This document shows positions 33,098-42,254 of a stretch of DNA of 51,002 nt, piece after piece. The stretch is taken from NCBI GenBank assembly GCA_018222915.1, contig JAAEZI010000021.1, forward strand, positions 1 through 51,002, in the 5' to 3' direction. The notes beneath the pieces were generated by a model. It saw only the letters and a list, made by a program, of their open reading frames with translations. It made no database searches and was not told the DNA's origin. Position 1 is the first letter of the stretch. Every line of letters begins with the position of its first letter. The DNA comes from Algicola sp. GTDB taxonomy: Bacteria > Bacteroidota > Bacteroidia > Flavobacteriales > Flavobacteriaceae. Both the position numbers and the translations under genes were made by a program.

Positions 33098-33931
33098 TTA
33101 TTTTGTAAGGTCTTTGAGCACTTCGGCACTAGTGATTTCAAGATGTTTAGGCAGCTTATTAAATTTAGGTAAAACAGCCAGATATCGGTCTTCATTGGTG
33201 GTGTAGACGTGTTTGTAGGTGACGCCATTTTTATAAGGAATTTGTTTGATGATATCCTTGATATATTCATCATGGTGCACCAAATCAATACTTCCTAAAT
33301 GAAAAATGCCATACTTATTTCGATTGATCATATAATGAATTTGCTGCGTGACCTTAGAGTCAGTCGTAACATTCATAATGATATTTGGAAAAATTTCTAT
33401 CGCTGTCTTATCTTGTAAATGCTGTTTGATTTCCTTGAGTCTTGGTGATTGCGATCCCAGAACCATAGGTAAACGAACAATGGCCACTTTTTTCTTTGGT
33501 AATCGCAATAGCATGTTCTCTATTTTAATCTTGAAGTGTCCGTAAATACTTCCGCTAAGGGTTTTGTCAAATTCATAACTTGGGTATTTGCTGTAGGCAT
33601 CAAATACATTGGCAGAAGATAAAAATATGATTTTACAATCGTGTTCTAGAAGGTATTCTGAAATGTGTTGGTGTGCGATGGTTTGCGCTCTAAAATCACC
33701 TCTCAAACAGGAAATCACTATGGAAGGATTCGTCGCTTTTAGGATGTCATAAATATCATCTTCCTCCACATTATACTGAAAGAAATGCTGGTTGTTATCA
33801 TAGTCTTTCTTTGGAATGCGATAGGTGCCAAACGTTTTAAAATAAGCGCAGAGCTCTTTGTAAATGGCATTACCAATGAATCCACTAGCGCCTAAAATCA
33901 AAATACGATGTTTACTGTCGAACGCCTTCAT
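33098..33931 (-). CDS. NAD(P)-dependent sugar epimerase/reductase-like SDR
   Basis: 277 residues. Nucleotide-binding GASGFIG at about residues 14-20 and the catalytic YGHFK (Y-x3-K) near residue 130, preceded by the conserved Ser region (FLSSANVFD), place it in the extended short-chain dehydrogenases. It most resembles dTDP-4-dehydrorhamnose reductase-like members. It lies 21 nt after gcvT on the same strand, so probably co-transcribed, though no metabolic link is obvious. The substrate cannot be read. Confidence 0.85.
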   Translation of the reverse strand: MKAFDSKHRILILGASGFIGNAIYKELCAYFKTFGTYRIPKKDYDNNQHFFQYNVEEDDIYDILKATNPSIVISCLRGDFRAQTIAHQHISEYLLEHDCKIIFLSSANVFDAYSKYPSYEFDKTLSGSIYGHFKIKIENMLLRLPKKKVAIVRLPMVLGSQSPRLKEIKQHLQDKTAIEIFPNIIMNVTTDSKVTQQIHYMINRNKYGIFHLGSIDLVHHDEYIKDIIKQIPYKNGVTYKHVYTTNEDRYLAVLPKFNKLPKHLEITSAEVLKDLTK

Positions 33932-33952
33932 GAATCTTTCCTCAGTGATTGG

Positions 33953-35035
33953 CTATGCCTTGTAGAAAGGTAATTTTACGACCGTTGCAGGAATCGCATT
34001 TTTGCGTACCTGAATGAAAATTTTGCTGCCAAAATCAGAAAAAATGGGCGAGACATACCCTAGACCAATGCCCTTTTTTAAGGATGGTGACATCGTGCCT
34101 GAAGTTACTTTACCAATTGCTTTTCCATTGGCGTCTACAATGTCATAACCGCGTCTTGGCACGCCTTTCTCATCCAATTCAAACGCGACTAATTTTCTGT
34201 TTAAAATACGTTTTTTCTGCTCGGATAAATTATCAGAATTGGTGAAGGACTTCGTGAATTTTACAATCCAACCCAATCCTGCTTCAAAAGGAGATGTACT
34301 GTCGTCAATGTCATTTCCATAAAGGCTGTAACCCATTTCAAGACGCAAAGTGTCTCTGGCTGCTAAACCAATAGGTTTGATACCATAGGGTTCACCAGCT
34401 TCCATAACCTTATCCCAAATTTGCTTCACCTCACTATTTTTGCAATATATTTCAAAACCTCCGCTGCCTGTATAGCCTGTGGCAGAAATTATAACGTGTT
34501 CAATACCTGCAAAGTCACCAACAATAAAATTATAAAATCCAATTTGAAATAAGTCATGGCTAGACAATGTTTGCATGGCTTCAACGGCTTTCGGACCTTG
34601 AATGGCCAATAAGGAATATTCATCACTTAAGTTACGCATGGTGGCGCCTACATCATTTTTTGACGAGATAAATTCCCAGTCTTTTTCAATATTACTGGCA
34701 TTAACTACCAACATATAGGTGTCTTCCTTGATACGGTAAACAATTAGATCGTCGACGATACCGCCAATGTCATTAGGTATACAACTATATTGCGCTTTCC
34801 CCACGGTTAAATTTGAAGCATCATTACTCGTTACTTTTTGTATTAATTCTAAGGCTTTTGGACCTTCAATTAAAAATTCACCCATATGTGATACGTCAAA
34901 TACGCCTACAGAGTTTCTGACCGTTTCATGTTCTATATTAACGCCTTCATATTGTACTGGCATATTATAGCCTGCAAAAGGAACCATTTTAGCACCTAAG
35001 GCAACGTGTGTTTCTGTTAAAGCTGTATTTTTCAT
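33953..35035 (-). CDS. gcvT: Glycine cleavage system T protein (aminomethyltransferase)
   Basis: 360 residues. Transfers the methylene group from aminomethyl-lipoyl-H protein to tetrahydrofolate. Typical segments: [70 protein letters not shown] and [13 protein letters not shown]. The catalytic Asp is in FDVSHMGE or DLIVYR according to family alignments; I have not aligned it. gcvH and gcvP are not in the window. A -7 match (35075-35082) lies 40 nt upstream of the ATG. Confidence 0.97.
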   Translation of the reverse strand: MKNTALTETHVALGAKMVPFAGYNMPVQYEGVNIEHETVRNSVGVFDVSHMGEFLIEGPKALELIQKVTSNDASNLTVGKAQYSCIPNDIGGIVDDLIVYRIKEDTYMLVVNASNIEKDWEFISSKNDVGATMRNLSDEYSLLAIQGPKAVEAMQTLSSHDLFQIGFYNFIVGDFAGIEHVIISATGYTGSGGFEIYCKNSEVKQIWDKVMEAGEPYGIKPIGLAARDTLRLEMGYSLYGNDIDDSTSPFEAGLGWIVKFTKSFTNSDNLSEQKKRILNRKLVAFELDEKGVPRRGYDIVDANGKAIGKVTSGTMSPSLKKGIGLGYVSPIFSDFGSKIFIQVRKNAIPATVVKLPFYKA

Positions 35036-35074
35036 CTTCTAATGTGTCCTATTTTTGTTGTAATTTTACTTTGA

Positions 35075-35082
35075 CAAATGTA
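35075..35082 (-). promoter_or_regulatory. Candidate -7 element for gcvT
   Basis: Minus-strand TACATTTG matches TAnnTTTG (the same octamer as before btuF); the start would be near 35068. On the plus strand TATTTTTG at 35050-35057 could serve the divergent aminopeptidase gene. Confidence 0.35.
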
Positions 35083-35211
35083 TCGAAAAATATCTGTTTC
35101 TTAGAAGGCTTAATAATAGAAAAATAGTTTAAAAATGTGTTAATACCAGCATCTTCTCGTACAGAATGGTCATTTATTGTTAATTTTCAAAAATCTTTAA
35201 AACTCAGTCTT

Positions 35212-36690
35212 ATGAAATCGCCAGTTATTCTTTTGTTATTATTTTTTGGCATATGCTTTTTGAATGCTCAAGAAGGCCTGCCTGAAGATTATTTAAGTAA
35301 GGAATTTCATCAATCTAGACGTGATGTGTTGCGTCAAAAAATGCCATCCAATACTGTGGCTGTGTTCTTTGCGAATGCTGTTAGAAATAGAGCGAACGAT
35401 GTAGATTACGTGTATCATCAAGATCCTAATTTTTATTACCTAACGGGTTATAAGGAACCACACGCTGTACTGGTTATTTTTTCGGAGAACCAAACAAATG
35501 CTTCCGGACAAACCTACAATGAACTGTTGTTTGTTCAAGAGCGAAATCCGAGAGCAGAGCAGTGGACAGGACGCAGATTAGGTGTTGATGGCGCTAAATC
35601 TGAGCTTGGATTTGAGCACGTTTTTAACGGTAGCGAATTTATGAATTCTGGTATTGATTTCACCAGTTTTGACAAAGTGATGTATATGGATTTTAAGAAT
35701 GATTACAGAGACACAAGAGAGACCGCAGATTTATATGATTTGATTCAATCATTTAAACAACAAATTAAGCTAGTAGATAATTATACGATTGAAAATGCAA
35801 CAGATGACATTGAAACGGAAGCTAATAGCAATGTGGATGTTCCAACCTTAAAAACAGACACGAGAACCTTATCCTATTTAATGGCTGCGTTAAGAGAAGT
35901 AAAAACAGAAGAAGAATTGGTGTTGCTTAAAAAGGCGGTTCGTATATCAGCTATGGGGCAACGTGAGATTATGAAAGCAATGCATCCAGGTATGTCTGAG
36001 ACTGAAATTCAAGGTGTTCATGAATACATTTATAAAATTTATGGTAGCGAGTATGAAGGATATCCGAGTATTGTTGGTGCTGGAAATAATGGTTGTGTAC
36101 TTCATTATATTGAAAACTCAAAAATGAAAGTTGAAAATGATTTAGTGCTTATGGATTTGGGTGCAGAATACCACGGTTATACAGCCGATGTGACACGTAC
36201 GATTCCTGCCAACGGTACCTTTAGTGACGAACAAAAGGCTATCTACGATATTGTTTACAACGCGCAAGAAGCTGGTATTGCGGCAACCGTCATTGGCAAT
36301 TCGATGCAATCACCTGATACGGCAGCGAGAAAAGTGGTTTATCAAGGATTAATTGATTTAGGTATTGCTAAAAATGAAAGTGAGGCCAGACAGTATTTTC
36401 CACATGGGACGTCTCATCATATAGGGTTAGATGTGCATGATCCTGGTACCTACGGTGCACTGCAAGCCAATATGGTGATTACGGTTGAACCGGGTATCTA
36501 TATTCCCGATGGAAGTGATTGCGATCCAAAATGGCACGGGATTGCAGTACGAATTGAAGACGATATTTTAGTAACTGAAAGTGGTCCCATTAACCTCTCT
36601 GAGGAAGCACCTCGAACATCAGAGGCTATTGAAAAATTGATGAAGAAAAAGAGTGTTTTGAATACACTCGAATTACCGAAACTTGATTAA
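35212..36690 (+). CDS. Secreted Xaa-Pro aminopeptidase (aminopeptidase P)
   Basis: 492 residues from the ATG at 35212, which opens a signal peptide (MKSPVILLLLFFGICFLNAQ); the frame extends 25 codons upstream without one. An N-terminal creatinase-like domain (VDYVYHQDPNFYYLTGYKEP) is followed by a pita-bread metallopeptidase domain with metal ligands in LVLMDLGAEYHGYTADVTRTIP, FPHGTSHHIGLDVHD, VITVEPGIY and IAVRIEDDIL. Removes the N-terminal residue before Pro, using two metal ions (usually Mn2+). Periplasmic, unlike the usual cytoplasmic PepP. Followed by a small secreted protein gene at 18 nt. Confidence 0.93.
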   Translation: MKSPVILLLLFFGICFLNAQEGLPEDYLSKEFHQSRRDVLRQKMPSNTVAVFFANAVRNRANDVDYVYHQDPNFYYLTGYKEPHAVLVIFSENQTNASGQTYNELLFVQERNPRAEQWTGRRLGVDGAKSELGFEHVFNGSEFMNSGIDFTSFDKVMYMDFKNDYRDTRETADLYDLIQSFKQQIKLVDNYTIENATDDIETEANSNVDVPTLKTDTRTLSYLMAALREVKTEEELVLLKKAVRISAMGQREIMKAMHPGMSETEIQGVHEYIYKIYGSEYEGYPSIVGAGNNGCVLHYIENSKMKVENDLVLMDLGAEYHGYTADVTRTIPANGTFSDEQKAIYDIVYNAQEAGIAATVIGNSMQSPDTAARKVVYQGLIDLGIAKNESEARQYFPHGTSHHIGLDVHDPGTYGALQANMVITVEPGIYIPDGSDCDPKWHGIAVRIEDDILVTESGPINLSEEAPRTSEAIEKLMKKKSVLNTLELPKLD

Positions 36691-36708
36691 TTGTTATAAG
36701 CATTCTAA

Positions 36709-37257
36709 ATGAAGTTAGACTTAAGCTCATTCGTTTGTTTTCTTGTGTTTTTTAAAGTCGAAGCACAGCATTCTCAATCTTACAAAAATTATGTAGACGC
36801 CTTTATTTTAAAGGATTCCATTATGATCAATGACACATTTTCTAATGGGTTTCCTAAGGAAGCAGGTAAGAAATTGATTTATGTCTATGATGATTATGTC
36901 TATGAGTTTTTTGCCGGTAGCTTTGTACAATACGATAAAAAAGGACGTGTGATTACAGATTCTCAGTTTGATGATTATGGGAACTATTTGTCCTATAAGT
37001 ATTTTGATACCGAAGGGAATTTGTTGGAATCAATAGACGTCAAATCAATTGATACCAATGCTAAAACGGTAGATGAATTCATGGCTAATTCGTTTAAAGA
37101 AACAAAGGTATTAGCGACCAAAAAGGTTTATCGCTACAGTTATAAACGTTGTGAGTACTATCTAAGAAAAGTAGGAATGATTGAAAACTTTAAAAAAGTA
37201 GGCCATTGGAAGTTTTACGATGAAGAAGGGATGCTGGAAAAAGAAAAATCCTTTTAA
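36709..37257 (+). CDS. Secreted protein with MORN/YwqK-like repeats
   Basis: 182 residues. Signal peptide (about 1-19, ending KVEAQ), then repeat-like strands: FVQYDKKGRVITDSQFDDYG, YLSYKYFDTEGNLLESID and GHWKFYDEEGMLEKEKSF, each with the 'Y-[FD]-[x]-G-[x]-L' pattern of YwqK/MORN-type repeats. Such proteins are common in flavobacteria with no fixed role. It follows the aminopeptidase gene by 18 nt, so probably shares its transcript. Confidence 0.7.
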   Translation: MKLDLSSFVCFLVFFKVEAQHSQSYKNYVDAFILKDSIMINDTFSNGFPKEAGKKLIYVYDDYVYEFFAGSFVQYDKKGRVITDSQFDDYGNYLSYKYFDTEGNLLESIDVKSIDTNAKTVDEFMANSFKETKVLATKKVYRYSYKRCEYYLRKVGMIENFKKVGHWKFYDEEGMLEKEKSF

Positions 37258-37263
37258 TAAAGA

Positions 37264-38562
37264 TTAAGTCATCGCTAATAAAAACGTTTTTAAATCCTCA
37301 TAGTTGCTTATTTTTTTAGACACTTTGTTTTTATCCATAACAGCTTTTATTTGGTCTGGAAGTTCCATAGCTGTATGGATGGTTTCTTCAACGACGTCCA
37401 AGAATTTTGTGGGATGCGCTGTTTCTAAAAACACACAATGTGCATCAGGATGCTTCTCTGCATACGCTTTGCATCCTAAATACCCGATGGCACCGTGAGG
37501 ATCAGCTATATAATGATATTGTTCATAAATTTCAGTCATAGCAGCTTTAGTCTCATTATCTGAAAAACTGAAGGAGGATAAGTTGTTTTGCAATAGCTCA
37601 AAATTATGTTGGTATATTTCCTGAATTCGGATGAAGTTACTCGGATTCCCAACGTCCATCGCATTACTGATGGTCTGAATAGATGATTTCGGTATGTAGT
37701 GCTTTGTTTGAAGGTATTCGGTCACGACATTGTTAGCATTATTCGCTGCGATGAAATGTTTAATGGGCAATCCTAATTGTTGCGCCATCATTCCGGCACA
37801 AATATTTCCGAAGTTACCACTAGGAATAGAAAAAACAATGTCTTCATACTTTCGTTGCAGCTGCTTGTAAGCAAACATAAAATAGAACATTTGTGGAAGC
37901 CATCGCGCCACGTTGATGGAATTGGCAGATGTCAATTGCATATGATCCGTAATGCTTGTGTCTAAGAACGCCTTTTTGACCATATCTTGGCAATCATCAA
38001 AGACGCCATCTACTTCTAGGGCCGTAATATTTTTACCTAAAGTTGTTAATTGCTTTTCTTGAATAGCACTCACTTTACCTGACGGATAAAGAATCACGAC
38101 ATTTACGCCTTTGACACCAAGAAATCCATTAGCGACAGCACCTCCAGTATCACCAGATGTTGCTACAAGTACCGTGACGTCTTCGTTATTGTTTTCGTTA
38201 AAATAGCCGAGACATCGCGCCATAAACCGTGCACCAACATCTTTAAATGCCATCGTTGGTCCATGAAACAACTCTAAGGTTGAGATTTGTTCGTTTAATG
38301 GTACCACAGGAAAATCAAAATTTAAAGTGTCCTCTACGATCGCTTTTAACGTTGGCTCAGGGATGTCTGGTAGCACAAATTGTTTGATGGCTTCAAATGC
38401 AATTTCTACAGGTGATAATTGGCCAATTTGTTCAAAAAAAGTAGCAGGTAAAGGCTTGATCTCACTAGGAAAATATAAACCTTTATCAGGAGCAAGCCCT
38501 TTAATTACGGCATCTTTAAAATTGGTATTAGGTGCTTGTTTATTGAGACTGTAATAATTCAT
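37264..38562 (-). CDS. thrC: Threonine synthase
   Basis: 432 residues. PLP enzyme converting O-phosphohomoserine to threonine. PLP-lysine in TMAFKDVGARF (about residue 106), ATSGDTGGAVANGFL and IPSGNFGNICAGMMA are typical. The N-terminus (MNYYSLNKQAPNTNFKDAV) matches the thrC group. Last gene of thrA-thrB-thrC: its ATG lies immediately after the thrB stop codon. No strong terminator was seen after it. Confidence 0.97.
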   Translation of the reverse strand: MNYYSLNKQAPNTNFKDAVIKGLAPDKGLYFPSEIKPLPATFFEQIGQLSPVEIAFEAIKQFVLPDIPEPTLKAIVEDTLNFDFPVVPLNEQISTLELFHGPTMAFKDVGARFMARCLGYFNENNNEDVTVLVATSGDTGGAVANGFLGVKGVNVVILYPSGKVSAIQEKQLTTLGKNITALEVDGVFDDCQDMVKKAFLDTSITDHMQLTSANSINVARWLPQMFYFMFAYKQLQRKYEDIVFSIPSGNFGNICAGMMAQQLGLPIKHFIAANNANNVVTEYLQTKHYIPKSSIQTISNAMDVGNPSNFIRIQEIYQHNFELLQNNLSSFSFSDNETKAAMTEIYEQYHYIADPHGAIGYLGCKAYAEKHPDAHCVFLETAHPTKFLDVVEETIHTAMELPDQIKAVMDKNKVSKKISNYEDLKTFLLAMT

Positions 38563-39483
38563 CTATAGTATGTTTACACCTTTCGTATTAATACGTGATA
38601 CGTAAATCTCGAAAGCAATATTGGTTTGAGAATATATGTTTTTGATGGCAGAAGCGACATTTTGAGCCACTTTTTCTCCATGGCACAAGCTGAAAATTGA
38701 AGGTCCAGATCCCGAAATCCCACAACCTAAAGCACCTTGTTTTAAAGCAGCTTCTTTTACGTTTTGATAGTGTGGAATTAACTGACTGCGATAAGGCTCA
38801 ACCACAACATCTTGGAGAGATTGACTAAGTAAGTCATAATCACTCGTGTGCAAGGCATGAACAAAACTTCCCACATTTGACCATTGCGTAATGGCATTTT
38901 TCAATGGAATAGCATCGGGTAAGATAGCTCTAGCTTCTGATGTTTTAATCTCTATTTGAGGATGAATAATTACAGCAAACAAATTTTTAGGTGTTGGTAA
39001 CTGAAGTACCTTTAAAGGTGCAACTGATTTTACAAGGGTAAAACCACCAAAAAGGGCAGGAGCAATATTATCGGCATGCTCGCACTGACTTGCCAAAGCT
39101 TCACCCTTCATAGCGAAATAAGTGAGTTCAAGCTTGTTATAAGGTCTACCCAACAACTCATTTATTCCAAAAACACTACCAACAGCACTGGCAGAACTAC
39201 TTCCGATACCACTACCTGGTTTAATGCGTTTATATATTTCAATTTCAAAACCACAATCAGGTTTCGCGTCTTCTAGAAGTGCTAAAGCTGAGACACCAGC
39301 AACATTTTTTTCAATCTCGAAAGGAAGATCAAATCCGACAATCTTTGTGATTTTCAATCCTTTTTCTTTGGTTTTTTTAATCACCATTTCGTCTCCAATT
39401 GAATCAAGGCAAAACCCTAGTACATCAAAGCCACAAGAGACATTAGCCACTGTTGCTGGCGAAAAAAGTTTGATATGTTCCAT
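38563..39483 (-). CDS. thrB: Homoserine kinase
   Basis: 306 residues, GHMP kinase family. The ATP-binding motif PGSGIGSSSASAVG is intact near residue 90; the N-terminus IKLFSPATVANVSCGFDVLG and GCGISGSGPSIFS near residue 250 match ThrB. Phosphorylates homoserine for ThrC. It starts within the thrA stop codon (TAATG, one shared base) and ends directly before thrC, so translation of the three is tightly coupled. Confidence 0.97.
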   Translation of the reverse strand: MEHIKLFSPATVANVSCGFDVLGFCLDSIGDEMVIKKTKEKGLKITKIVGFDLPFEIEKNVAGVSALALLEDAKPDCGFEIEIYKRIKPGSGIGSSSASAVGSVFGINELLGRPYNKLELTYFAMKGEALASQCEHADNIAPALFGGFTLVKSVAPLKVLQLPTPKNLFAVIIHPQIEIKTSEARAILPDAIPLKNAITQWSNVGSFVHALHTSDYDLLSQSLQDVVVEPYRSQLIPHYQNVKEAALKQGALGCGISGSGPSIFSLCHGEKVAQNVASAIKNIYSQTNIAFEIYVSRINTKGVNIL

Positions 39484-41927
39484 TATTTGTTTCCTGTTCT
39501 TATGATGTCGGCAAATAGTCCTGATGCCGTCACATCTGCACCAGCACCAGCCCCTTTTATAATCATAGGTTGGTCGGGATAGCGCTTCGTGAAATACATC
39601 ACAATATTATCTTTTCCTTCCAGATTGTAAAAAGGATGTCCTTCAGGGATTTCTTTTAAGCCTACTTTAGCATTTTCACCATCAAACTCAGCGACGTACT
39701 TCAATTGACAACCGTTAGATTTTGCTGAGTTATACAGTTGCTGGAAATGTGATTCATCTTGTAGTAAACTCTGATAAAAATCATCTACAGATCCGCTGTT
39801 CAAGTTGCTTTCAGTTAAAAAGGGATTGTTCTCAATATCTTCAAGTTCCATTGTTGTTCCACTTTCACGAGCTAAAATTAAAATTTTTCTTGCAACATCA
39901 ACACCACTCAAATCAATCCGAGGATCAGGTTCCGTATAGCCTTCTTTTTGAGCTTGTTTGACCACATCGTGAAATTTGGTGGTGGCGTCAAAGTTATTGA
40001 AAACAAAGTTGAGACTACCAGATAAAACAGCTTGGATAGAGGTGATTTTGTCACCTGAAGCTACTAAGTTATTCAGTGTGTCAATCACAGGCAAACCAGC
40101 GCCAACATTCGTTTCAAATAAAAAAGGCGCGTTGTATTTGCGAGATAATTCTTTTAATTCATTGTAGTTTTCAAAAGTACTAGAACAAGCAATTTTATTA
40201 CAGGCCACTACAGAGATACTTTCTTTGAGATAGTTGGCATACAATTTTGAAACGTCCTCATTGGCAGTAATGTCCACAAAAATACTGTTTCGTAAATTAA
40301 ATGCTTTCGCTTTTTCTAGGAAGCCATCGAGTGAAGCGGTTTCTCCTTTGCTAAGTTGCGATTTCCAATCTTTTAATGAGAGACCGCCATCGTCAAAAAT
40401 CATGGTTCTGGAATTGGAAAGTCCTACGACTTTAAGATTAATTTTTAATTGCTCTTTGAGGTATTTCTTCTGTTGTTTAATTTGCTCTACTAAGCGTTCA
40501 CCAACATTTCCAACACCCGTTATGTAAACATTGAGTTGTTTGGTTTTATCTTCAAAAAAGCGTTCATGCAATGCATTTAGTGCTTTTTTGACATCTTTTT
40601 CTGCGATCACTGCTGATATGTTTTTTTCTGAAGCCCCTTGTGCGATGGCTCTGATATTAATATTGTTTTTACCCAATGTACTGAACATTTTCCCACTGAT
40701 GCCTTGGTGACTCTTCATCTTGTCACCTACTAATGCTACAATCGACAAATCCGTTTCCACAATAATTGGATCGATTTTGTGCAGCGATATTTCATTGTCA
40801 AAAATCTCATCTATGGCTGATTTAGCTTGTAATGAGTCGTTGATGTCGATACCAAAACAAATAGAGTGTTCCGAAGAGGCCTGTGTGATAAAAATCACGT
40901 TAATTTTTTCTTGAGCTAAAGTTTCAAATAGACGCTTGGAAAATCCTGGGATGCCCACCATGCCATTTCCCTGAAGTGTTAAAAGCGCAATATTGTTGAT
41001 GTTGGAAATCCCTTTAACGGCTCCTGTATTGCCATTCAAATCATTAGAGATTATGGTGCCTGCGGCTTGAGGCTCCAATGTGTTTTTAATATGAATTGGA
41101 ATTTCTAAATCTAACACTGGCTGTACGGTTGGAGGATAAAGGACTTTAGCACCGAAATGAGAAAGCTCCATGGCTTCCTGATATGAGAGGTGCTTGATAG
41201 GAAACGCCTGTTTCACTATTTTTGGATTCGTCGTATACATGCCACTAACATCTGTCCATATTTCTAGTCGATTAACTTGTAAGGCAGCTGCGATTATTGC
41301 CGCTGTAAAATCTGATCCGCCACGACCAAGCGTTGTTTGCTCTCCAGATGCCGATTTCGCAATAAATCCAGGAAGAATGGTAATAGCTTGTTGGGCATCA
41401 GAAAAATAGGCTTTGATGTTGGCATTTGTTTGCTCATAAAGCACTTCCGCTTTGGTAAAGTTTGAATTGGTTACGATGAGTTCCTGACTGTTTTTTCTCA
41501 GGCAGTTCATTCCTCTACTTTTCATCGTTTCAGAAATAATAAAAGAGGAAAGAAGTTCGCCAAAACTCACCAATTTATCTGAGGTTTTAGGAGATACTTC
41601 ATTGATGAGAAAAATACCATCGAGAAGCTGTTTTAATGCCTCCAGTTTTTCATCGAGCTCCTCTACAACTTTCTTCTGATGAGAAGGGATCAATTCTGAA
41701 ACAATGTCGTGGTGCTTTTTCGAAATGAATGCATATTCCAATTGGTAGTCCAAGTCTTTATTTTGAGCAAGTTCACCAGCTTTGAGTAGTTTATCCGTAA
41801 TGCCACCAACCGCAGAAACAATACAAATAACCTTTTCGGTTTTTGAATAATTTTCTAAGATTTCTATGACATTATTTATATTTTGTGCTGAACCTACTGA
41901 GGTTCCTCCAAATTTTAAAACATTCAT
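39483..41927 (-). CDS. thrA: Bifunctional aspartate kinase / homoserine dehydrogenase I
   Basis: 814 residues, the normal length for the fusion. N-terminal aspartokinase (MNVLKFGGTSVGSAQNINNV; TLGRGGSDFTAAIIAAAL), two ACT-type regulatory regions around residues 310-460 (IALLTLQGNGMVGIPGF, IVALVGDKMKSHQGISGKMF), then homoserine dehydrogenase with GVGNVGERLVEQ (NAD(P) binding, about residue 471), CNKIACS, FETNVGAGLPVIDTLNNL and YTEPDPRIDLSGVDVARK. First step and branch step toward Thr, Met and Ile. Upstream lies a leader ORF rich in Ile/Thr/Met codons (42009-42101). Confidence 0.97.
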   Translation of the reverse strand: MNVLKFGGTSVGSAQNINNVIEILENYSKTEKVICIVSAVGGITDKLLKAGELAQNKDLDYQLEYAFISKKHHDIVSELIPSHQKKVVEELDEKLEALKQLLDGIFLINEVSPKTSDKLVSFGELLSSFIISETMKSRGMNCLRKNSQELIVTNSNFTKAEVLYEQTNANIKAYFSDAQQAITILPGFIAKSASGEQTTLGRGGSDFTAAIIAAALQVNRLEIWTDVSGMYTTNPKIVKQAFPIKHLSYQEAMELSHFGAKVLYPPTVQPVLDLEIPIHIKNTLEPQAAGTIISNDLNGNTGAVKGISNINNIALLTLQGNGMVGIPGFSKRLFETLAQEKINVIFITQASSEHSICFGIDINDSLQAKSAIDEIFDNEISLHKIDPIIVETDLSIVALVGDKMKSHQGISGKMFSTLGKNNINIRAIAQGASEKNISAVIAEKDVKKALNALHERFFEDKTKQLNVYITGVGNVGERLVEQIKQQKKYLKEQLKINLKVVGLSNSRTMIFDDGGLSLKDWKSQLSKGETASLDGFLEKAKAFNLRNSIFVDITANEDVSKLYANYLKESISVVACNKIACSSTFENYNELKELSRKYNAPFLFETNVGAGLPVIDTLNNLVASGDKITSIQAVLSGSLNFVFNNFDATTKFHDVVKQAQKEGYTEPDPRIDLSGVDVARKILILARESGTTMELEDIENNPFLTESNLNSGSVDDFYQSLLQDESHFQQLYNSAKSNGCQLKYVAEFDGENAKVGLKEIPEGHPFYNLEGKDNIVMYFTKRYPDQPMIIKGAGAGADVTASGLFADIIRTGNK

Positions 41928-41963
41928 TGGTAGTATTTTAATAAAATGCGTTGCTGATTAAAT

Positions 41964-41978
41964 TCCTATATCATAGGA
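41964..41978 (-). other. Short hairpin between the thr leader ORF and thrA
   Basis: TCCTAT / ATAGGA, a perfect 6-bp stem with a 3-nt loop, about 40 nt before the thrA ATG. A second weak self-complementary element (ATTTTATTAAAAT) lies closer to the start. No GC-rich stem with a T-run is visible, so a classical intrinsic attenuator is not evident by eye. Confidence 0.45.
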
Positions 41979-42008
41979 TCACTGTGGTACTGAAGAAATG
42001 ATAGACGA

Positions 42009-42101
42009 TTAACCCCTAAGGGTCATAATGCCAAAAGTCATCCCAAAAATCATGGTGATGCTATTCTGTAAAGATATTTGTACTTGATGTGACATTTTCA
42101 T
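42009..42101 (-). CDS. Candidate thr-operon leader peptide (30 residues, Ile/Thr/Met-rich)
   Basis: Minus-strand ATG at 42101 to TAA at 42009. The first half is ordinary (MKMSHQVQISLQNS); residues 15-27 read ITMIFGMTFGIMT, so 9 of 13 are Ile, Thr or Met, followed by LRG and stop. These are end products of the pathway that ThrA starts. The ORF begins about 14 nt after a -7 element and ends 81 nt before thrA. By analogy to thrL of enterobacteria, ribosome stalling on scarce Thr/Ile/Met tRNAs would raise operon expression. The analogy is inference; the codon content is directly seen. Too short for ordinary gene callers. Confidence 0.65.
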   Translation of the reverse strand: MKMSHQVQISLQNSITMIFGMTFGIMTLRG

Positions 42102-42114
42102 AGACTATACCTTT

Positions 42115-42122
42115 CAAAAGTA
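42115..42122 (-). promoter_or_regulatory. Candidate -7 element of the thr operon
   Basis: Minus-strand TACTTTTG matches TAnnTTTG; start near 42108, leaving a leader of about 7 nt before the leader-peptide ATG. No clear -33 TTG. The remaining 41928-42254 intergenic DNA holds this leader and, on the plus strand, a 15-codon ORF (42211-42258) overlapping the nnr start. Confidence 0.45.
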
Positions 42123-42254
42123 TTATTTTTACAAGAATAAAAAAACTTAAAGGGTTGTTTTGCGTTTTTTTCAGTTTAACACATGGTTCATAAAATAATT
42201 AGCAATTAAAATGAAAAATAATCACAAATTAACAACTGATTTAAAAGGATATAG

